Shown here piece by piece: positions 5,947-10,745 of a stretch of DNA of 10,745 nt. The DNA is from UBA4874 sp002399435 (GTDB taxonomy: Bacteria > Bacillota > Clostridia > Caldicoprobacterales > DTU083), in the NCBI GenBank assembly GCA_036823195.1, contig DAISGI010000061.1, forward strand, positions 1 through 10,745. Reading direction: 5' to 3'. How positions within the stretch are numbered: position 1 is the first letter of the stretch; every line of letters starts with the position of its first letter. Made by a program: the position numbers and the translations under genes. Under the pieces are notes generated by a model. The model did no database searches. It was not told the DNA's origin and saw only the letters and a list, made by a program, of their open reading frames with translations.

Positions 5947-6828
5947 ATGGATAAGTCATCTATACGTTTGCGCCGCATTGTAATATCTGCGGTATTTCTC
6001 AGTATTTCGCTTGTACTTAAAACAGCCTTTTCATTTCAAATTCCCTTATTTGGACAGAATGGAATGAGCATTGGCATATCCGGTATTTTCTCTATCCTTC
6101 CTTCCATTTTATTTGGGCCCGTTTATGGAGCTGTGACATCCGGGCTTTCGGACCTGTTGGGACACTTCCTGAAACCCATGGGTCCCTTTATTCCGCTCAT
6201 GACACTGATCGCTGCCGCCGGGGGATGGATCCGTGGCTTCCTGTGGAAGATTCTGCGGAAGCGGGATGTCAGGAGGATGCGGATCGCAGTGGCTGTTCTG
6301 TCTGTATTGATGCTGCTGTCCGGTATCTGCAATATGGTATTTCTATCAGCAGACGGTATTGACAAATCGTTCTATGGCAGGGTACGGATGGACGACATCC
6401 ATATGGACCGGATGCATTTTGTCAGCAGGCTTCTTGTTGAAAGGACAATGAATATGAAGGATCCGTCCGGGAATCTTGCAACGTATCTGTTTTTTGCAAC
6501 TACCGGCCTGATTGGAAGCGCTGCTTTCGGAATTCTTTTACTGGTTTTGGATCTTCTGATCTCCAGGAAAATACGGAGTGATCGGGAGGGAGGACAGATG
6601 ATGCCGCTGCTTTTGGCCATGATAGGTTCCGGTCTGGCCGTTACCACGCTCAACACATTCGTAATGAGGGAGATGGTCTATACATCGTGGAAAGTGCTGC
6701 CGTTTGTCGTTCTGTGGATTCCCCGCATAATTGAAGAGATTCTTGCAAACACCGTCAAGACCTATTTTGTTGCTGTGCTCCTCGGTGCCCTGAACCAACA
6801 GGGCGGGATGAAAGAAATTCTTTCTTAG
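5947..6828 (+). CDS. folT: Folate ECF transporter substrate-binding subunit FolT
   Basis: FolT is the integral-membrane S component that binds folates and associates with a shared energising module (EcfA, EcfA', EcfT) to import them. The N-terminal RIVISAVFLSISLVLKTAF, the segment GISGIFSILPSILFGPVYGA followed by SDLLGHF, and the C-terminal WIPRIIEEIL with VKTYFVAVLL fit the folate family of S components. The THF riboswitch upstream independently supports folate as substrate. Hydrophobic segments lie at about residues 10-30, 40-60, 78-97, 110-133, 176-205, 216-240 and 244-275. At 293 residues it is much longer than the usual 160-190; a charged, Met-rich stretch at about 134-175 and surrounding helices are extra. 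The ribosome site AAAGGGG (5929-5935) supports the ATG. No ECF module genes lie nearby, as expected for a shared (group II) system. Confidence 0.88.
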   Translation: MDKSSIRLRRIVISAVFLSISLVLKTAFSFQIPLFGQNGMSIGISGIFSILPSILFGPVYGAVTSGLSDLLGHFLKPMGPFIPLMTLIAAAGGWIRGFLWKILRKRDVRRMRIAVAVLSVLMLLSGICNMVFLSADGIDKSFYGRVRMDDIHMDRMHFVSRLLVERTMNMKDPSGNLATYLFFATTGLIGSAAFGILLLVLDLLISRKIRSDREGGQMMPLLLAMIGSGLAVTTLNTFVMREMVYTSWKVLPFVVLWIPRIIEEILANTVKTYFVAVLLGALNQQGGMKEILS

Positions 6829-6919
6829 AAAAAATTTTGTCTGAAAGGAAGGATTTTATCCATATTTATTGTATTCTATTTATAAAGGGGGAATAAACAG
6901 AGGGGGAGTATACACAAAA

Positions 6920-8296
6920 ATGGACTTGCTGTTGTTTTTACTAAATGATGTGATTTTTGTTGCCCTGGAAGGAGCCACACTTCTCTACCTGTTCCTTTAT
7001 GTATTGGGTGATCTGGACTTTTTCCGTAGAAGTACGGCCAAAGCCGTCTTTTTTATAGCCCTGTATCTCGTTGTGGGCCATGTTTTTGCATTGTATCGGG
7101 AGTTCCCGGTCACATTGCTTTATGTACTGTTTTGCTGGCTTGTGCTGGCGTGGCTGACCAAAACGAACCTTTATCTTTCCGCCATCGCCAGTGTCATTGT
7201 ATTTCTGCTTTATGGGGTTACGGAAGTGGTTACCTCGATCCCTGCCCTGGCGGTTATGGGCTTGCCTTTTTCCGCTGCTCTGAACAACAGGGGTATGCAG
7301 GCAAAAGCGCTCTTGGTGATCCGGCCGATTCAGACACTGTTGATTTTTCTGATTACCAGGTTCCGATTCAATAACAGTTTCTTTCAGAGACAGGTTTTTC
7401 GCAAGGATAATTCTTCCTCCGCGTATCTGTTTGTTGTCCTCTTGTTCATGAGCCTCTTTTACAGCGATACAGCCAAGTACATAGAGAACATGAGGGTTCT
7501 GGTAACCAGCGGATTTCTGTTTCTTGCTGTATTTGTCATGGGCATCATGGATACAAAGGAGCGGATGAAGCTGCTGGACATTGAAAACCAGCTGAAGCTT
7601 CAGAAGGAATATTCCAGAAGCATGGAGCTGGTGATTGATGCGGTTCGAAAGGAAAAGCACGATTATCAGAATCATCTGAGCACTTTGGTCGCCCTTTGCA
7701 CCATGGATGAACCGGAGGCAATCGGCAGGGTCAAGTCCTATGCCCAGAGGCTTACCAATGCAACCAGCACGAGTTTTCGCTTTTACAATACCGGCAACAA
7801 GTATCTGGATGGCCTGCTGGCGGTAAAAAACAATCTTGCGAAGGATAAGGGAATCTTCTTTGAAGTGGACACGGAAATGACACTGGAAGGTATTGAGGTG
7901 GATGATGTTGATCTGACGACGATCGTCGGAAACATTGTTGATAATGCTTTCGATGCTGTGGAGGGGAATCCGGAGGAGAGCAAAAAAATTGTCTCCCTTG
8001 ATATTTTTGAAGAGGAAGGGAAATGCTATATTTCCATATCCAATAATGGTCCGGAGATTTCCGATGTTCATAAGAAACATATTTTCGATTACAAATATTC
8101 CACGAAAAGCAAAGGCGAAGGAGAGCGGGGTTATGGTCTGTTCATCGTGAAAGAGTTGGTGGACCGGAACAATGGGAAGATAATCTTCAACAGTTCAGAG
8201 TTTGAAACGGAATTCCGGATTTTGTTTCGCCGCAGTGACAAGTCTGTATCATCACATGTTGGTTCGAACAACTCCCTGTTGAAGAATCATGCCTGA
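6920..8296 (+). CDS. Orphan sensor histidine kinase, AgrC/HPK10-like (GHKL)
   Basis: This 458-residue membrane kinase has about six to seven hydrophobic segments in residues 3-220, and a short helical linker (about 222-246). A DHp-like region follows, with phosphoacceptor His247 in KEKHDYQNHL. The C-terminal GHKL ATPase domain shows the N box GNIVDNAFDAV (Asn338), the G1-type SISNNGPEI, and the G2 box GERGYGLFIV (402-411). The polytopic sensor without a PAS or HAMP domain and the HDYxNH motif place it with peptide-sensing kinases such as AgrC. I chose ATG 6920 after AGGGGGAG (6901-6908); an in-frame TTG at 6869 lacks a ribosome site. No response regulator, AgrB-type processor or precursor peptide gene is in the window, so its partner and signal are unknown. 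It follows folT after 91 nt without a clear terminator, so read-through from the riboswitch-controlled promoter is possible. Confidence 0.9.
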   Translation: MDLLLFLLNDVIFVALEGATLLYLFLYVLGDLDFFRRSTAKAVFFIALYLVVGHVFALYREFPVTLLYVLFCWLVLAWLTKTNLYLSAIASVIVFLLYGVTEVVTSIPALAVMGLPFSAALNNRGMQAKALLVIRPIQTLLIFLITRFRFNNSFFQRQVFRKDNSSSAYLFVVLLFMSLFYSDTAKYIENMRVLVTSGFLFLAVFVMGIMDTKERMKLLDIENQLKLQKEYSRSMELVIDAVRKEKHDYQNHLSTLVALCTMDEPEAIGRVKSYAQRLTNATSTSFRFYNTGNKYLDGLLAVKNNLAKDKGIFFEVDTEMTLEGIEVDDVDLTTIVGNIVDNAFDAVEGNPEESKKIVSLDIFEEEGKCYISISNNGPEISDVHKKHIFDYKYSTKSKGEGERGYGLFIVKELVDRNNGKIIFNSSEFETEFRILFRRSDKSVSSHVGSNNSLLKNHA

Positions 8297-8376
8297 TGTC
8301 ATTTCCTTCAAATCTAATCTTTTATGGTCCCGACTTACGCCATGTATCTGAATAAAGGGCTCTTCCGATAAAAAGA

Positions 8377-8405
8377 AAGACAAACATGGAAAACTGATGT
8401 AAAAT
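8377..8405 (+). promoter_or_regulatory. Possible promoter for mrnC-rlmB
   Basis: AAGACA (8377-8382) and TAAAAT (8400-8405) are 17 bp apart. The -35 matches consensus at four of six positions. It would start transcription near 8412, about 48 nt before the mrnC start codon. It is moderate in quality, but some promoter is needed after the kinase gene. Confidence 0.4.
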
Positions 8406-8445
8406 AGGGATTTGGGAAGACTACTCATATTCCTATTTTTATTTT
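8401..8445 (+). terminator. Weak AT-rich terminator-like hairpin after the kinase gene
   Basis: AAAATAGGGA (8401-8410) pairs with TTCCTATTTT (8430-8439) across a 19-nt loop, and the T-rich ATTTT follows. The stem is AT-rich with one G-U, and it overlaps the possible mrnC promoter, so it may be weak or fortuitous. Confidence 0.35.
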
Positions 8446-8459
8446 GGAGTGAAGGCTTT

Positions 8460-8912
8460 GTGAGCAAATTGCTGGATTATATCGAATGCGGCACGGGTAA
8501 AGCAATGGACCGATCTCAGGTGCGCATGATGCATCCGTTGGTACTGGCTTATATTGGGGATACAATATACGATTTGTTTGTAAGAACCTATTTGATCCTT
8601 ACCAATGATATCCCGGTTCATCAGCTGCATGTAAAGTCGATTTCCTTTGTCAATGCGGGTTCCCAGTCGGAGACCCTGCATGATATTGAGGAACGGCTGA
8701 CGGAGGAAGAGCAATACATTGTCCGAAGGGGAAGAAACGCAAAACCCGGTTCTGTTCCGAAAAACGCAGATGTGGTGAAATATCATTGGGCCACCGGCTT
8801 TGAATCGCTTTTGGGTTATCTGTATCTAAGCGGACAGGAAGAACGTCTGTGCGAGGTTCTTGGTTTTGTGATGGATGCCGGACAAGAGGGAAACCGCCCC
8901 CGGAAGGATTGA
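8460..8912 (+). CDS. mrnC: Mini-ribonuclease III (23S rRNA maturation)
   Basis: MrnC is a homodimeric RNase III-like enzyme that trims the ends of 23S rRNA precursor in Firmicutes, helped by ribosomal protein L3. The 150-residue product has the catalytic helix HPLVLAYIGDTIYDLFVRTY (Asp34 in GDTIYD), the family hallmark RRGRNAKPGSVPKNADVVKY (89-108) and ATGFESLLGYLYL with catalytic Glu115. It lacks the double-stranded RNA binding domain of full RNase III, as expected. The start is GTG at 8460, preceded by GGAG (8446-8449) and GAAGG (8451-8455). Upstream in-frame TTG codons would add a hydrophobic extension foreign to the family. It lies 23 nt before rlmB, almost certainly in one operon. The short acidic/basic C-terminal tail is not conserved. 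Confidence 0.95.
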   Translation: MSKLLDYIECGTGKAMDRSQVRMMHPLVLAYIGDTIYDLFVRTYLILTNDIPVHQLHVKSISFVNAGSQSETLHDIEERLTEEEQYIVRRGRNAKPGSVPKNADVVKYHWATGFESLLGYLYLSGQEERLCEVLGFVMDAGQEGNRPRKD

Positions 8913-8935
8913 ATGCGGAAGAAAGGATGTTGTTT

Positions 8936-9841
8936 ATGAAAAGAGAAAATCGGGAAAAAGGCAAAAGGGCAAATGGTTCGCGGCAGAATCCCAGACTGAA
9001 CGATAGATATGGGGAGGAGCGGGATATTCGGAAAAGAGGAAACCGCCGCTACGAAAAAAAGGAGGATGGGCGGTCCGAAACAGGCCGGATGGATCCGGTC
9101 CATGATGATTGCGATGAAGGTTATATTGAAGGAAAACGTCCGGTGCTGGAAGCTCTGAAATCCGGACGGACGGTGGAGAAACTATTGATTGCCCGTGGAA
9201 GCAGGGAAGGTTCCATCCGGGAGATATACAGCCGCGCCAGGGAAGCTAAAATCGTGATTCAGGAAGTGGATCGGAAACATTTGGATGAGATTTCCGGATC
9301 CGGTGCGCACCAGGGAGTTCTGGCCTTTGTCACTCCGTATCAATATGTGGAGGTGGAAGATATCCTTTCCAGGGCAGAGGAGAAGGGGGAAGCGCCTTTC
9401 CTGATCGTTCTGGATGAGATCATGGATCCCCATAATCTTGGCGCGATTCTTCGGACAGCGGAATGCTGCGGCGCCCATGGGGTGATTCTTCCAAAACGAA
9501 GATCGGTGGGAATGACGCCTGTTGCAATGAAGGCTTCTGCCGGTGCTGCGGAGTATTTGTCTGTTGCAAAGGTTTCCAATCTTGTCCGGACATTGGAGGA
9601 TCTGAAACAGCGGGGAATCTGGATCGCAGGAGCTGCCACCGAGGGTGTGGAGTATACGGCGCAGGATCTTACCGGGCCGATTGCACTGGTGATTGGCAGC
9701 GAAGGAAAGGGAATCGGGCGTCTGATCCAGGAGAAATGCGATTTTCTGGTCCGGATTCCCCTCAAGGGCAGGATAGAATCCCTGAATGCCTCTGTGGCAG
9801 CCGGTATTCTGATGTATGAGGTGGTCCGACAGAGAGGATAG
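8936..9841 (+). CDS. rlmB: 23S rRNA (guanosine-2'-O-)-methyltransferase RlmB
   Basis: RlmB-type SpoU enzymes use S-adenosylmethionine to methylate a ribose 2'-OH, classically G2251 in the 23S rRNA P-loop. The 301-residue protein has an N-terminal substrate-binding domain starting at GYIEGKRPVLEAL (62-74). The SPOUT methylase domain shows motif 1 NLGAILRTAECCGAHGV (Asn167, Arg173), motif 2 LVIGSEGKGI (Gly254-Glu256) and motif 3 IPLKGRIESLNASVAAGI (from 274; Asn284, Ser286). Residues 1-61 are an unusual low-complexity, Arg/Lys/Glu-rich extension, probably disordered and RNA-binding; the remaining 240 residues equal a standard RlmB. ATG 8936 is chosen because AAAGGA (8922-8926) is 9 nt upstream; earlier in-frame starts overlap mrnC. 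The close relative family TrmH cannot be fully excluded, but the domain order favours RlmB. Confidence 0.93.
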   Translation: MKRENREKGKRANGSRQNPRLNDRYGEERDIRKRGNRRYEKKEDGRSETGRMDPVHDDCDEGYIEGKRPVLEALKSGRTVEKLLIARGSREGSIREIYSRAREAKIVIQEVDRKHLDEISGSGAHQGVLAFVTPYQYVEVEDILSRAEEKGEAPFLIVLDEIMDPHNLGAILRTAECCGAHGVILPKRRSVGMTPVAMKASAGAAEYLSVAKVSNLVRTLEDLKQRGIWIAGAATEGVEYTAQDLTGPIALVIGSEGKGIGRLIQEKCDFLVRIPLKGRIESLNASVAAGILMYEVVRQRG

Positions 9842-9905
9842 CCGGAGGATTCGGCAGCCTGGGGAGGATGCAGAGCTCTGTTTCAGGCAAGGGCGCAAAG
9901 AGAGC

Positions 9906-9935
9906 TTGACTTATCAGAATTATGTAATGTATAAT
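9906..9935 (+). promoter_or_regulatory. Promoter of sigH
   Basis: TTGACT (9906-9911) and a consensus TATAAT (9930-9935) are 18 bp apart, in the gap after rlmB. The start point near 9942 means that the ATG codons at 9941 and 9944 cannot serve as starts from this promoter. I see no intrinsic terminator between rlmB and this promoter, so read-through may also feed sigH. Confidence 0.75.
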
Positions 9936-9991
9936 GAAACATGATGTGTAACTCAAGCGATGGAACATTGGGGGAAACGCGGGTGGAAGTT

Positions 9992-10624
9992 ATGATACGG
10001 AGAGATCCTTGCGATCCTTATTCTGAAATGCCCGATGAGCAAGTGGTGGAGTATGCAAGAGCCGGCGACGAGGAAGCCCTGGAATATCTGATTAAGAAAT
10101 ATCGGAATTTTGTCCGTGCCAAGGCGCGCTCTTATTTTCTGATCGGAGCGGATCGGGAGGATATCATTCAGGAAGGAATGATTGGATTATATAAAGCCGT
10201 TCGGGATTTTCAGCCGGACAAGCTGTCTTCTTTCCGTGCCTTTGCCGAGCTTTGCATTACCCGTCAGATTATTACCGCAATCAAGACCGCTACCCGCCAA
10301 AAGCATATCCCCCTGAATTCCTATGTATCTTTGAATAAGCCAATTTATGACGATGAGTCGGACCGGACCCTGCTGGATGTATTGTCCGGTACGCGGATAT
10401 CGGATCCTGAGGAGCTCATTATCAGTCAGGAGGATTTCAGCAGCATCGAATCCAAGATCAGTGAGCTGCTCAGTGATCTGGAATGGGAGGTTTTGTCTTC
10501 CTATCTGGAAGGGAAGTCTTATCAGGAAATTGCCACGGATCTGGATCGTCATGTGAAGTCCATCGATAATGCGCTGCAGCGTGTCAAACGTAAATTGGAG
10601 CATTATTTGAAGAATAAAGATTGA
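9992..10624 (+). CDS. sigH: RNA polymerase sigma factor SigH (sigma-30)
   Basis: SigH directs RNA polymerase to early sporulation, competence and transition-phase promoters in Firmicutes; it is also kept in some non-sporulating Clostridia. The 210-residue product has region 2 at about 20-105: GDEEALEYLIKKYRNFVRAK, then YFLIGADREDIIQEGMIGLY, and the -10-recognition stretch SSFRAFAELCITRQIITAIK. The region 4 helix-turn-helix is at about 155-205: LEWEVLSSYLEGKSYQEIA, then KSIDNALQRVKRKL. A 45-residue linker separates them. Length matches the family. The start is uncertain: ATG 9992 has GGTGG 5 nt upstream, while in-frame GTG 9983 has GGGGG (9970-9974) 8 nt upstream. Gene order mrnC-rlmB-sigH is typical of Clostridia; the usual yacP-like gene between rlmB and sigH is missing. 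Confidence 0.94.
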   Translation: MIRRDPCDPYSEMPDEQVVEYARAGDEEALEYLIKKYRNFVRAKARSYFLIGADREDIIQEGMIGLYKAVRDFQPDKLSSFRAFAELCITRQIITAIKTATRQKHIPLNSYVSLNKPIYDDESDRTLLDVLSGTRISDPEELIISQEDFSSIESKISELLSDLEWEVLSSYLEGKSYQEIATDLDRHVKSIDNALQRVKRKLEHYLKNKD

Positions 10625-10640
10625 ATAAGTAAAAATATCA

Positions 10641-10669
10641 TTGACAAATGGAGTGCCCGGGATTAAAAT
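10641..10669 (+). promoter_or_regulatory. Promoter of the tRNA-Gly gene
   Basis: A consensus TTGACA (10641-10646) and TAAAAT (10664-10669) are 17 bp apart. The predicted start near 10676 lies about 20 nt before the tRNA, which is normal for a short 5' leader. Confidence 0.8.
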
Positions 10670-10694
10670 AAGAAATGGTTTTGTGACAGTCAAT

Positions 10695-10745
10695 GCGGGT
10701 GTAGCTCAATGGCAGAGTTCCAGCTTCCCAAGCTGGCTGCGTGGG
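10695..10745 (+). tRNA. tRNA-Gly (anticodon CCC), 3' end cut by the window
   Basis: The acceptor 5' strand GCGGGTG (10695-10701) is followed by TA and a D arm with GCTC (10704-10707). The anticodon stem CCAGC/GCTGG (10720-10724 with 10732-10736) encloses the loop TTCCCAA. The anticodon at 10727-10729 is CCC, read by GGG glycine codons. The window stops in the 5' strand of the T stem, so the T loop and acceptor 3' strand cannot be checked. More tRNA genes may follow. Confidence 0.93.

Noticed and set aside
6941..8080. Open frame of 379 codons on the minus strand
   Set aside because: Antisense to the well-supported histidine kinase; basic, Gln- and His-rich composition without family motifs.
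9182..9898. Open frame of 238 codons on the minus strand
   Set aside because: Antisense to rlmB, whose SPOUT motifs are all intact; no ribosome site.
9842..9905. Terminator after rlmB
   Set aside because: Short inverted repeats exist (GCCTG/CAGGC around a CAGAGCTCTG palindrome), but no T-run follows, so it is not called an intrinsic terminator.
1..10745. CRISPR array, insertion sequence, prophage or defence island
   Set aside because: No regularly spaced direct repeats, transposase, integrase, terminal inverted repeats or nuclease/helicase pairs were seen on either strand.

Overview
The window looks like chromosomal DNA of a Clostridia-type Firmicute, probably close to Lachnospiraceae. This rests on strong Shine-Dalgarno sites, sigma-A type promoters, the mrnC-rlmB-sigH cluster, a tetrahydrofolate (THF) riboswitch ahead of folT, and a YtrA-type GntR regulator. 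The taxonomic call is an inference from gene content; no rRNA gene is present.

Layout, left to right. (1) 1-2055: a gene-free start with a G9A7 tract, then a two-gene operon. It encodes a short YtrA-subfamily GntR repressor and, overlapping by ATGA, a multi-pass membrane protein with a DUF5808-like motif and a C-terminal PH-like domain. A 14-bp-arm palindrome sits on the -10 box, so the operon is very probably autoregulated. (2) 2092-4440: a promoter, a roughly 140-nt leader with competing hairpins, and a large cytoplasmic protein of the DUF4964/DUF5127/DUF4965/DUF1793 'glutaminase-like' family. (3) 4541-5427, minus strand: a monocistronic Sir2 (NAD-dependent deacylase) gene with its own promoter and terminator, convergent with region 2. 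(4) 5428-6828: a strong promoter, a class I THF riboswitch with readable antiterminator and terminator helices, and folT, the substrate-binding subunit of an ECF folate transporter. (5) 6920-8296: a membrane sensor histidine kinase of the AgrC/HPK10 type with no response regulator or peptide gene beside it. (6) 8460-10624: mrnC (mini-RNase III, 23S rRNA maturation), rlmB (23S rRNA 2'-O-methyltransferase) and sigH (sigma-30/SigH). (7) 10695 to the end: the 5' two thirds of tRNA-Gly(CCC) with its own promoter.

Most genes are recognisable housekeeping or regulatory families. I see no CRISPR array, transposase, phage gene or obvious defence system. The most informative non-coding signals are the complete three-helix THF switch, the operator over the gntR promoter, and the unexplained leader of the glutaminase-like gene. 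The least explained points are the orphan histidine kinase and the enlarged FolT.
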